This document shows positions 1-7,587 of a DNA stretch of 62,368 nt, piece by piece. Made by a program: the position numbers and the translations under genes. The stretch comes from Deltaproteobacteria bacterium (GTDB lineage Bacteria; Myxococcota_A; UBA9160; UBA6930), in contig JAJDAP010000024.1 in NCBI GenBank assembly GCA_029261795.1, positions 1-62,368 on the forward strand, given 5' to 3'. Every line of letters begins with the position of its first letter. Positions within the stretch are counted from its first letter, which is position 1. Below the pieces are notes generated by a model. The model was given only the letters and a program-made list of their open reading frames with translations. It had not been told where the DNA came from and ran no database searches.

Positions 1-145
1 GACTTCCGCCGCGGCGGCTGCATCCAAGACTGAGCGGGGACGGACTCCTCAAGTTTCAAGATTGCAAGTTTTTCAAACTTGCAATCTTGAAACTTGAGGA
101 GTCCGTCCCCGCTCAGTCTTGGATGCAGCCGCCGCGGCGGAAGTC
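1..145. repeat. Perfect 145-bp palindrome at the window edge
   Basis: Base i pairs with base 146-i over the whole stretch, with a 3-nt loop at 72-74. The inner part, about 32-114, is a hairpin element built on the core AGCGGGGACGGACTCCTCA, which recurs at 50112-50202. The outer arms (1-31 and 115-145) are coding sequence: 113-145 is the end of the esterase gene, and 1-33 is its exact reverse complement. A natural hairpin repeat would not be expected to carry coding sequence in both arms. The simplest reading is a genuine intergenic hairpin at which the assembly folded back on itself, so bases 1 to about 31 may not be real flanking DNA. Confidence 0.9.
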
Positions 146-1912
146 GGCGGCGTCGAGTTGGCCACGACGTTCGGCGATTCGTTCCAGCTCGGCGCAGCGC
201 TCGCTGGCGCTCGAGTAGCGCTGATCTGCGGCGAGCTGTTCGAGGATGCCTTCCTTGCTGAGCGCGTCAGCCGACATGCGAAGCCCGCCGTCGGCTTCGG
301 TGTCGAGCAGTAGGAAGCGGCCGGCGGTGGGGCGCGAGTCGTCCCAGCGCGCCCAGGCGGGGAGGTTGCCGTCTCGGCCCCGGCCCGGGTCACCGGTCCG
401 CGCGAACTCGGTCCAGTAGGAGGTCATCTGCTCCGACAAACGCAACCGGCCGGGGGCGTTGCTCTCGTCGAAACCGATAGCCGTCAGTGGCCCGAGTTCG
501 AAGCTGCCGAACACGAACGGGATCTCGAAGGCGTGGGCGGCACCTAGCAACCGAGAGAAGTCGAGCCACAGAAAATCGGGCTCCTCGTCCCAGTCGAATC
601 GATAGGCAAACACCGCGTGGCCACCTGCTGCACTCATCGATCGCGCAGGCTCGTCGACCCCGGCGAGCTTCCAGAATTTCGTGCCGTAATCCGCCTGACG
701 GTCGTAGGTCGACCAGTCGCGGACCCAGAGCGGCACCCCGAGCGCGCTTTGCACCAGCTCGGGATCGAACACCTGGAAGAGCTTCTGCTCGTCCCGGTTG
801 GTTCCCACGATCGTGGGAACCCGGTTGTAGGTGCCGTTCGCGAGCACCGCGTACGGATCTTCGGCCGGAAGGACGAATCCGTCACGAAACACCTTCGGCA
901 TGTCGATCATGCCAAGACCGCGCTCGCCGACATAGCCAGCCAGGATTTCTTGGGGCGCGAGTGAGCGGAGGGCCGCAGCGAGAGGCTCTCCGTCGCCGAT
1001 GGCGCCGGATTCACGCAGGCGCGCGACGACCTCGGTCGAAGTGTTGTGGCTCTGGGGTTCCTGGGCGCCGGGTTCTTCGCCTTCGCTGGCGGGCCGAACC
1101 CCAGGGCTCCCGCTTTGCACGATGGCGCGATGGAACAGGCCGTTCGCAAGGGGTGAAAGCAGCAGGGTGTAGACGTCGGTCCCCCCGGCGGATTCGCCGA
1201 AGACGGTCACGTTGCCGGGGTCGCCGCCGAATTCGGCAATGTGCGCTTTGACCCAGTGCAGTGCCTGGATCAGATCGAGCGTTCCGTAGTTGCCCGAAGC
1301 GTCGGCCGGGGAGGCGTCCTGGCGCAGGCTCTCGTGGCGGAACCAGCCGAAGGGTCCGAGCCGGTATTGGATCGGCACCACGATCACGTCCCGGCTCTGG
1401 GCCAGGTTGCCGCCGTCGTAGACCGAGGCGTCGCCGATGGAATTCCCGCCACCGTGGATCCAGACCATCACCGGTAGGCGCGCTTCGCCGGCGGGGACTT
1501 CGTTCGCTGCGAAGGCGGGTGCGAAGACGTTGAGGTAGAGGCAATCCTCTTTGCCGTAGGGTTCGCCAGCGCCGACACCGTCGGGTCCGCCGGCGAAGGT
1601 GGCGAATTGGGGACAGGGCGGGGCGTGATCGAGGGCTTCGAGCGTGCCCTGCCAGGGGGCAGGTGCTTCGGGCGCGCGCCAGCGGCGTTCGCCAACCGGC
1701 GGTCGTGCGAAGGGAATACCGCGCCAGACGTGAGCGCCCGAGGGCGTCAGGCTGCCGACCACCTCGCCGAGGTCCGTGGTTCGCAGGGTCGCGTCGTCGC
1801 GCGTGGCCGGTCCGCTGGCCTCGAGGTCGTCGCTTCCACAGGCCAGGGTCAGCAGCGAGCCGCACAGCAGGACTGTTCCGTAGAACAAGGATCTCGCGTG
1901 GGGTAGGCGCAT
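113..1912 (-). CDS. Type B carboxylesterase, predicted lipoprotein
   Basis: Serine hydrolase of the carboxylesterase/cholinesterase family, expected to cleave carboxyl esters at the cell surface. The start at 1912 (MRLPHARS) gives a signal peptide ending in the lipobox LTLAC and has GGAAGGA upstream. Longer in-frame starts add a non-signal stretch. Visible family marks are the oxyanion-hole motif WIHGGG, the nucleophile elbow GESAGG and the late His in LGAAHAFEIPFVFG; GTNRDEQ is the usual acidic-residue region. The length, 599 aa, is close to the family norm of 500-600. The last codons lie inside the edge palindrome. The substrate cannot be read from sequence. It shares the minus strand with the ArsR gene upstream, 81 bp away, but a shared transcript is not evident. 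Confidence 0.9.
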   Translation of the reverse strand: MRLPHARSLFYGTVLLCGSLLTLACGSDDLEASGPATRDDATLRTTDLGEVVGSLTPSGAHVWRGIPFARPPVGERRWRAPEAPAPWQGTLEALDHAPPCPQFATFAGGPDGVGAGEPYGKEDCLYLNVFAPAFAANEVPAGEARLPVMVWIHGGGNSIGDASVYDGGNLAQSRDVIVVPIQYRLGPFGWFRHESLRQDASPADASGNYGTLDLIQALHWVKAHIAEFGGDPGNVTVFGESAGGTDVYTLLLSPLANGLFHRAIVQSGSPGVRPASEGEEPGAQEPQSHNTSTEVVARLRESGAIGDGEPLAAALRSLAPQEILAGYVGERGLGMIDMPKVFRDGFVLPAEDPYAVLANGTYNRVPTIVGTNRDEQKLFQVFDPELVQSALGVPLWVRDWSTYDRQADYGTKFWKLAGVDEPARSMSAAGGHAVFAYRFDWDEEPDFLWLDFSRLLGAAHAFEIPFVFGSFELGPLTAIGFDESNAPGRLRLSEQMTSYWTEFARTGDPGRGRDGNLPAWARWDDSRPTAGRFLLLDTEADGGLRMSADALSKEGILEQLAADQRYSSASERCAELERIAERRGQLDAADFRRGGCIQD

Positions 1913-1993
1913 CGTTCCAGGTCCTTCCGGTGGATGGAGCATCAGGGCTCCGACGCGCATCTTGCCACGTCGCAACCGGCTTCGCGGTGGGAT

Positions 1994-2590
1994 TCAGCCC
2001 TGGAGGACCGCTCGACCCTTCTCGGTCAGCCGGTAGACACCGGCTTCGCGCTCCATGTAGCGCCCCATGATGAACTCGCGCCGTATCGTGCAGAAATCCG
2101 AGTGGATCGCCTCGATGAAGCGGGAAAGCTCTCGCTCCGGGTATTCCTTGCGGCGCGGTAGCCGGCGCAAGATCTCCTCGAAGACGATCTCCTTCTTCTT
2201 GCGTTGGCTCGGGATCGCCAGCAATCGCGGCCCGTCGAAAAAGGCCCGCAAGACCTTCCGGTCAGCTGCCGAGGCGCCGCCGGTTTCGCCGAGAAGTCGG
2301 ACCTGCTTGCGGTTGGCAACCCGACGCAGCGTACCCTGGAGCGTGCCGAGATCGAGGCGAAAGAACGTGTAGGGCCGCTCCCGGGTCTCTCGCAGCAGGC
2401 CGGCCTGACGCAGGACCTTCATGTGATGAGAGACGGTGGCCGGCGCCAGCCCCAGCACGTGAGCCAGCTCCTGACCGCAACGGTCCTTGTCCACCATCAG
2501 TCCGACTAGCCTCAGCCGTGTCGGATCGGCCAGTGCCTTGAACAGGGTCGCCAGTTCCTCGGGCGTCTCGGAGGCGGTGGTTTCACTCAT
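1994..2590 (-). CDS. ArsR-family HTH regulator with C-terminal DUF2087
   Basis: Transcriptional regulator, 198 aa. Residues about 10-85 form an ArsR winged helix (FKALADPTRLRLVGLM, then a recognition helix around LAPATVSHHMKVL). There is no CxCxxC-type metal site. Residues about 110-190 match the DUF2087 type, a basic domain found at the end of some ArsR-like repressors (VLRAFFDGPRLLAIPSQ...KEYPERELSRFI). ATG at 2590 is chosen. A start at 2626 is open but would put coding sequence across the palindromic operator at 2614-2639. The gene is divergent from the nitroreductase at 2746, so it probably represses itself and that neighbour. The ligand is unknown. Confidence 0.85.
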   Translation of the reverse strand: MSETTASETPEELATLFKALADPTRLRLVGLMVDKDRCGQELAHVLGLAPATVSHHMKVLRQAGLLRETRERPYTFFRLDLGTLQGTLRRVANRKQVRLLGETGGASAADRKVLRAFFDGPRLLAIPSQRKKKEIVFEEILRRLPRRKEYPERELSRFIEAIHSDFCTIRREFIMGRYMEREAGVYRLTEKGRAVLQG

Positions 2591-2613
2591 CTGGGATCCT
2601 CGATTCGATGATC

Positions 2614-2639
2614 CATGATTAGACATTGATCTAATCATG
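2614..2639. promoter_or_regulatory. Palindromic operator between arsR-like gene and nitroreductase
   Basis: Perfect 10-bp inverted repeat CATGATTAGA / TCTAATCATG around a 6-bp spacer. It is AT-rich against a GC-rich background and lies 24 bp upstream of the regulator start, between divergent genes. Size and symmetry fit the 12-2-12-like sites bound by ArsR dimers. Binding is inferred from position and symmetry. Confidence 0.75.
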
Positions 2640-2745
2640 AACGCAAGGGGATCTTGCCGCTGTCCTCGCCGTTGCAAGCGTGGCATCCTCGCCCTCCAAC
2701 GAACGCGGGCCACCCAGGCCGCCAGCGAGTGGAGCCCCAAACAAG

Positions 2746-3408
2746 ATGGACGTCTACGAGGCCCTCTACACCACCCGAGCCATGCGCAGGGTGAAGCCCG
2801 ATCCGATTCCCGAGGAAGTGCAGAAGAAGATTCTTGACGCCGCAATTCGCGCACCGAGCGGGGGCAACGCCCAGACCTGGAAGTTCGGCCTCGTGGATGA
2901 TCCCGCAATCCGGGGGCAGCTCGGCCCGATCTACCGCGAGTGCATGGCCACGCTCTGGGCCACGATCTACAAGGAGCGGATCGAACTCGCGAACGCGACG
3001 CCGGACGATCCCGAATCCGTGACGATGCTGAAGGTCCAGAAGTCGGCCCAGTGGCTGGCCGACAACTTCGAGACCTACCCGCTGCTGTTCCTGGCATTCA
3101 GCCAGTTCGACCCGAGCGGGGGTTCGATCTTCCCGGGCGTCTGGAACGGCATGCTCGCGGCCCGTGCGGAAGGCGTCGGGTCGGCGATCACGAGCGTGCT
3201 GATGTTCCAGATGGACAAGGTGCTCGACATCCTGCAGGTCCCGAAGGAAGAAGGCTGGAACTTCGCCTGCTGCGTGACCATGGGCTACCCGACCGGTCGC
3301 TGGGATGTCGCGCCGCGACGGCCCGTCCACGAGGTCTCGTTCCGCAACACCTGGGACCAGCCGCTCGGCTTCGAGATCCCCGAGCCGCTCTGGGCGCCCG
3401 AAGGTTAG
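2746..3408 (+). CDS. Nitroreductase-family FMN oxidoreductase
   Basis: FMN-dependent oxidoreductase of 220 aa, probably reducing nitro groups, quinones or flavin-linked substrates with NAD(P)H. The start MDVYEALYTTRAMRRVKPDPI is the standard N-terminus of the family. APSGGNAQTWKF is the FMN-phosphate contact region and GVGSAITSV lies in the second conserved block. In-frame codons upstream (to 2680) are Pro/Gly-rich and unlike the family, so ATG 2746 is preferred. It is divergent from the ArsR/DUF2087 regulator with the operator between them, so ligand-responsive induction is likely. The stop overlaps the converging cyclase gene by 4 nt. Confidence 0.9.
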   Translation: MDVYEALYTTRAMRRVKPDPIPEEVQKKILDAAIRAPSGGNAQTWKFGLVDDPAIRGQLGPIYRECMATLWATIYKERIELANATPDDPESVTMLKVQKSAQWLADNFETYPLLFLAFSQFDPSGGSIFPGVWNGMLAARAEGVGSAITSVLMFQMDKVLDILQVPKEEGWNFACCVTMGYPTGRWDVAPRRPVHEVSFRNTWDQPLGFEIPEPLWAPEG

Positions 3409-5120
3409 GCAGGAAGGCCCGCCCGCAGCAGTTCCCGGCCCATCCTGCCATCGAAGTCCGCGCCGGGGACTTGTCGGTTCATGTGGCCGAGGCTGTAGTT
3501 GGGCGCGATCCGCAGGATCTCGGCGATGGCGGCGGCTGCTTCTGCCGGGCGTGCCAGCGCGGAGTAACAACTCGCCATGATGAGATACGAGGGAAGAAAG
3601 TCGGGTGCCCGTTGGATCGACCACAACGCGTCGCTCAGCGCCTCGTCGTAGCGGCATTGAAAGTAGGCGACCGCGGCGCGTTCCATTCGCGCGGTCGCGT
3701 TGTGGGGATCCAGGCGGATCTCGGTCTCGGCGGCAAGAACCGCCTCCTCGAACCTGCCGAGCGATCGCAGCGCGCGGGAGATGTTCTCGTGAGCGAAGCC
3801 GATGCCAGGCCGGACCTCGAGTGCGCGTTTCGCTTCGCGGGCTGAGGCTTCGTAGTCGCCCTTGAACCAATGGGCGCGCGACAGATGGACCAATGCCTCG
3901 GGTTCATTCGGATCGAGTGCGAGAGCCTTTTCGATCAGCGCGATCCCCTTGTCGAGAGAGGCATCGTCAGGCGCCCAGACGGCATGCTCCATCGTGTAGG
4001 TGTCGCCGAGCCGGGCGTGCGCCAGGGCGAAGTCCGGGTCGCGCCGCGTCGCTGCTTGGAACAGTTCCCGGGCCCGGGTGACCCCCTCGCGATCGAAGCG
4101 GTGGAAATAGGCCATTGCGCGGAGGTAGAGATCGTAGGCTTCCAGGTCGCCGGTCGGTACGGGCTGTGCTCGGTCGCCAATGTGGATGCGGAGGGCGGCA
4201 ACGATCTCGCGGGTGACTTCGTCCTGGACGGTGAAATAGTCGGCGAGTTCACGGTCGTAGCGCTGCGCCCAGGTGTGTTTCCCGCTGGCAGCGTCGACGA
4301 GCTGGGCCGTGATGCGCAACCGGTTACCGGATCGGCGCACGCTCCCCTCGAGCAGGTACTGGACACCGAGTTCGCGACCGACCTCCTTGGCTACGGTTCG
4401 CCGTCCCTTGTACACGAAGGCCGAGTTGCGCGAGGTGACGAGCAGGCCTGGCACGCCACAGAGATCGGTGATCAGGTCTTCGCTGATTCCGTCGGCGAAG
4501 TACTCCTGCTCCGGGTCGCCACCGACGTTGTCGAATGGCAGAACCGCGATCGAGGGCGTCTGGCTGGCGGGGTCAGCGACGCCGTTTACATTCTGGCGGC
4601 TGACCATTTGATAGGCGTGCACCGGATCTGGAATGTTCTTGAGAGACTGGTCTCCAATGCTCTCGAAGCCGATGCCGCGGTGGCTTCGGAGCTGGTCGCG
4701 GATGGTGGCGGAGCACAGGACGCCGCCGGCTTCTGCCAAAGCCTCGAGGCGGGCCGCGATGTTGACGCCGTCGCCGTAGATACGACCGTCCTCGACCAGA
4801 ATCTCGGCGAGGTGGAGGCCGACGCGGAAGACCATGCGGCGTTCGTCCGGTAGCGCCGCATTGCGGGCGCTGAGAACGCGCTGCAGTTCCAGGGCGCATT
4901 CCGCAGCGCCCGTCACCGAGCCGAACTCGGCCAGCACATTGTCCCCGGGCGAATCCACGACTCGGCCCGCGTGGGACGAGACCAGCAGCCCGATCTGCTG
5001 TCGATAGGCGCCGATCGTCCGGACCGTGGCATCCGGGTCGGCGGCCATGAGCCGGCTGTACCCCACGGCGTCCGCGGACAAGACGGCTACGAGCCGGCGT
5101 TCGATCGGATCTGCAACCAC
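3405..5120 (-). CDS. Class III nucleotide cyclase fused to TolB-like and TPR domains
   Basis: 571 aa, GTG start. Residues about 8-180 are an adenylate/guanylate cyclase catalytic domain: the metal-binding aspartates are seen as D17 (LSADAVGYSRLM) and D60 (DSPGDNVLAEF), and YGDGVNIAARLE is typical. Residues about 195-310 (SIAVLPFDNVGGDPEQEYFADG) are the TolB-N-like beta/alpha domain often joined to these cyclases. Residues about 330-560 hold several TPR units (ALALDPNEPEALVHLSRAHW). No transmembrane helix is seen, so it is probably cytoplasmic, making cAMP or cGMP in response to a protein bound by the TPRs. ATP versus GTP preference cannot be decided here. It is divergent from moxR. Confidence 0.9.
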   Translation of the reverse strand: MVADPIERRLVAVLSADAVGYSRLMAADPDATVRTIGAYRQQIGLLVSSHAGRVVDSPGDNVLAEFGSVTGAAECALELQRVLSARNAALPDERRMVFRVGLHLAEILVEDGRIYGDGVNIAARLEALAEAGGVLCSATIRDQLRSHRGIGFESIGDQSLKNIPDPVHAYQMVSRQNVNGVADPASQTPSIAVLPFDNVGGDPEQEYFADGISEDLITDLCGVPGLLVTSRNSAFVYKGRRTVAKEVGRELGVQYLLEGSVRRSGNRLRITAQLVDAASGKHTWAQRYDRELADYFTVQDEVTREIVAALRIHIGDRAQPVPTGDLEAYDLYLRAMAYFHRFDREGVTRARELFQAATRRDPDFALAHARLGDTYTMEHAVWAPDDASLDKGIALIEKALALDPNEPEALVHLSRAHWFKGDYEASAREAKRALEVRPGIGFAHENISRALRSLGRFEEAVLAAETEIRLDPHNATARMERAAVAYFQCRYDEALSDALWSIQRAPDFLPSYLIMASCYSALARPAEAAAAIAEILRIAPNYSLGHMNRQVPGADFDGRMGRELLRAGLPA

Positions 5121-5256
5121 GGGCAGATTCTAGGCTCGCTCGACTGCGATAGGCGAATCCGACTCAGGAAACCAGGCCAGACGGCCCCGGGGCCGCTCAG
5201 CGCGCGGCTCGCGCTCCGAGTGCGCCGACGGCCCGAGTTCGCCATTCTACGCGGCC

Positions 5257-6138
5257 ATGACCGACTCCATCGATTTCGAACAGTTCTCGGGGACCGAGGG
5301 CTACATCGCCTCGTCGTCCCTGCTCGACGCCGTGAACGCGGCCATCGCGCTCCAGCGCCCGCTCTTGATCAAGGGGGAGCCGGGAACCGGCAAGACCCTG
5401 CTCGCCGAGCACGTGGCCGAGGCGCTCGGCCAGCCGCTCGAGAAGTGGCACATCAAGTCGACGAGCAAGGCGCAGGAAGGCCTGTATGTCTACGACACGG
5501 TCCAGCGCCTGAACGATGCACGTTTCGGCGACGGCGATGTTTCCGACATCCGCACCTACATCCGTTTCGGTGCCATGGGCCGATCCTTCGCGGCGAAGGA
5601 AGCCCAGGTCCTGCTGATCGACGAGATCGACAAGGCCGATATCGAGTTCCCGAACGACCTGCTCCGCGAACTCGACGAGATGCGTTTCACCGTGATGGAG
5701 ACCGGTGACGAAGTCGTCGCCGAGGTGCGGCCCCTGGTGATCATTACTTCGAACAACGAGCGCGAGCTACCCGACGCGTTCCTGCGCCGCTGCGTATTCC
5801 ACTTCATCGAGTTCCCGGACAAGGAGCTGATGACCCAGATCGTGGCTGTGCATCATCCGCACCTCGAGACCCGCTTGTTGGATCAGGTGTTGGTGAAGTT
5901 CTTCTGGCTGCGCGAGCAGACGGAACTTCGCAAGAAACCCTCGACCTCCGAGCTGATCGATTGGATCAGCGTTCTGCTGCGCTCGGGAATGGGCGCCGAT
6001 GACATCGAGCAGCACATCCCCTTCCTCGGCGCGCTGCTGAAGAACGAGCAGGATACCGAAGCGCTCGACCAGTACGGCGAGCGCGGCGGCAGCTATCCCT
6101 CGGAGTGGGCCGACCTCGGCCCGCGCTACAACAACTAA
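5257..6138 (+). CDS. MoxR-family AAA+ ATPase
   Basis: 293 aa. Walker A GEPGTGKT, Walker B LLIDEID, and sensor 1 in IITSNNERELPDAFLRRC, all in normal AAA+ order. MoxR ATPases act as chaperones that mature or insert cofactors into partner enzymes, usually with a von Willebrand factor A (VWA) protein. The VWA/CoxE-like gene follows after 6 nt, so the pair is almost certainly co-expressed. The closest type by organisation is the CoxD/CoxE-like pair, but no carbon monoxide dehydrogenase or other obvious client enzyme is in the window. Confidence 0.92.
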   Translation: MTDSIDFEQFSGTEGYIASSSLLDAVNAAIALQRPLLIKGEPGTGKTLLAEHVAEALGQPLEKWHIKSTSKAQEGLYVYDTVQRLNDARFGDGDVSDIRTYIRFGAMGRSFAAKEAQVLLIDEIDKADIEFPNDLLRELDEMRFTVMETGDEVVAEVRPLVIITSNNERELPDAFLRRCVFHFIEFPDKELMTQIVAVHHPHLETRLLDQVLVKFFWLREQTELRKKPSTSELIDWISVLLRSGMGADDIEQHIPFLGALLKNEQDTEALDQYGERGGSYPSEWADLGPRYNN

Positions 6139-6144
6139 CGAATC

Positions 6145-7335
6145 GTGTTTCTCGATCTCTTCTACGAGCTTCGCGACGAGGGTGTCCCGGTCGGTCTCCA
6201 GGAATGGATGATGTTCGTCGAGGGGCTCGGCAAGGGCCTCCATGGCTCGAGCCTGAACCGCTTCTACAACCTGGCCCGCTCGACGCTGGTCAAGAGCGAG
6301 ACCTACTTCGACCAGTTCGATCGGGCCTTCCTGAAGGTGTTCGAAGGCGTCGAGGGGTCGCTCGACATCGAGGCCGAGCTGGAAGACTGGCTGAACGATC
6401 CGAAGGCGTTCGAAGGGCTGACCGACGAACAGCGCGCCACGTGGGAGCGGCTCGCCTCGGACGAGCTGCTCCAGAAGTTCCTGGAGACCCTGGCCGAGCA
6501 GGACGAACGCCACGACGGCGGCGGCAAGTGGGTCGGAACCGGTGGGCACTCGCCCTTCGGCCATTCCGGCGAGCACCCGACCGGGATCCGCGTCGGCGGT
6601 CGCTCGCGCAATCGTTCGGCGATGAAGGTGGCCGAAGAGCGCCGCTTCAAGGACTACCGGACCGACGAGACCCTCGACGTGCGCCAGACGCGCGTGGCGT
6701 TGCGCCGGCTGCGTCAGCTCACCCGCACCGGCACCGCTACGGAACTCGACCTCGATGAGACGATCGACGAGACCTGCCGGCAGGCCGGCGAGATCGAACT
6801 GGTGTTCCGCCCGGAGAAGAAGAACGACGTCCGCCTCCTGCTTCTGATGGATGTCGGCGGCACGATGGATCCGTTCTACGGGCCGGTCAGCAACCTCCTG
6901 ACCGCGCTCCACGCTGAACGGGGATTGCGCGACTTCCAGGCCTGGTACTTCCACAACTGCCCCTACGAGCAGTTGGGAAAGGACGCGCGGCTGCTGCGTC
7001 GCGACGCGATTCCGACCGGCGACCTGCTGCGAAAACTCAACGCGAATTGGAAGGTGCTGTTCGTCGGCGACGCCGCCATGCACCCGGCCGAACTCCTCGA
7101 GCCCTTCGGCAATGTCGACCCGCGCCGAATGGCCGAGACCCGTGGCATCGATTGGCTCCACAAGATCGACGACCATTTCAATCGCGTCGTCTGGTTGAAC
7201 CCCGAGCTGCCCGCTCTCTGGGACGAATACGAGACCGTCAAGATCATTCGCAAGATCTTCCCGATGTTCCATCTCTCGACCGACGGGATCGAGGAGGCGG
7301 TGAAGGCCCTGATCGGTGGGAAGACGCTGCATTGA
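6145..7335 (+). CDS. VWA-domain CoxE-like protein
   Basis: 396 aa, GTG start 6 nt after moxR. The N-terminal half is a CoxE-type helical region. The VWA domain begins near LLLLMDVGGTMDPF, where the metal-ion-dependent adhesion site reads DVGGT instead of the usual DxSxS, so metal binding may be altered. The C-terminus (RVVWLNPELPALWDEYETVKII) matches the conserved end of such proteins. It is expected to work with the MoxR ATPase in assembly of a membrane or cofactor-bearing complex. The stop overlaps the next gene by 4 nt, placing moxR, coxE-like and the symporter genes in one transcript. Confidence 0.88.
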   Translation: MFLDLFYELRDEGVPVGLQEWMMFVEGLGKGLHGSSLNRFYNLARSTLVKSETYFDQFDRAFLKVFEGVEGSLDIEAELEDWLNDPKAFEGLTDEQRATWERLASDELLQKFLETLAEQDERHDGGGKWVGTGGHSPFGHSGEHPTGIRVGGRSRNRSAMKVAEERRFKDYRTDETLDVRQTRVALRRLRQLTRTGTATELDLDETIDETCRQAGEIELVFRPEKKNDVRLLLLMDVGGTMDPFYGPVSNLLTALHAERGLRDFQAWYFHNCPYEQLGKDARLLRRDAIPTGDLLRKLNANWKVLFVGDAAMHPAELLEPFGNVDPRRMAETRGIDWLHKIDDHFNRVVWLNPELPALWDEYETVKIIRKIFPMFHLSTDGIEEAVKALIGGKTLH

Positions 7336-7586
7336 GCGAGGGCCGTGACCACAGGGCCTACTGGCGCGCCAACCTGCGAATCATGACCAGCTTGTTGGTC
7401 GTCTGGTTCCTGGGCTCCTATGGCCTCGGCATCCTCTGGGTCGAACCGCTCAATGCCTACACGATCGGCGGCTTCCCGCTCGGGTTCTGGTTCGCGCAAC
7501 AGGGTTCGATCTACATCTTCGTGTTCCTGATTGCCGTGTACGTCTTCTGGATGGACCGGCTCGATCGCGCCTACGGGGTCGATTGA
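7332..7586 (+). CDS. Small subunit of sodium:solute symporter (DUF4212)
   Basis: 84 aa with a TTG start whose bases overlap the stop of the CoxE-like gene. This start gives SEGRDHRAYWRANLRIMTS, the family's conserved leader; the first ATG would cut it away. Two transmembrane helices (about 15-37 and 45-70) end in FWMDRLDRAYGVD, also typical. These DUF4212 proteins accompany the large symporter of the VC_2705 subfamily, which follows here after one base. Role: auxiliary membrane subunit for Na+-coupled uptake, possibly of acetate or other small carboxylates (inferred from the family). Confidence 0.9.
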   Translation: MSEGRDHRAYWRANLRIMTSLLVVWFLGSYGLGILWVEPLNAYTIGGFPLGFWFAQQGSIYIFVFLIAVYVFWMDRLDRAYGVD

Positions 7587-7587
7587 T

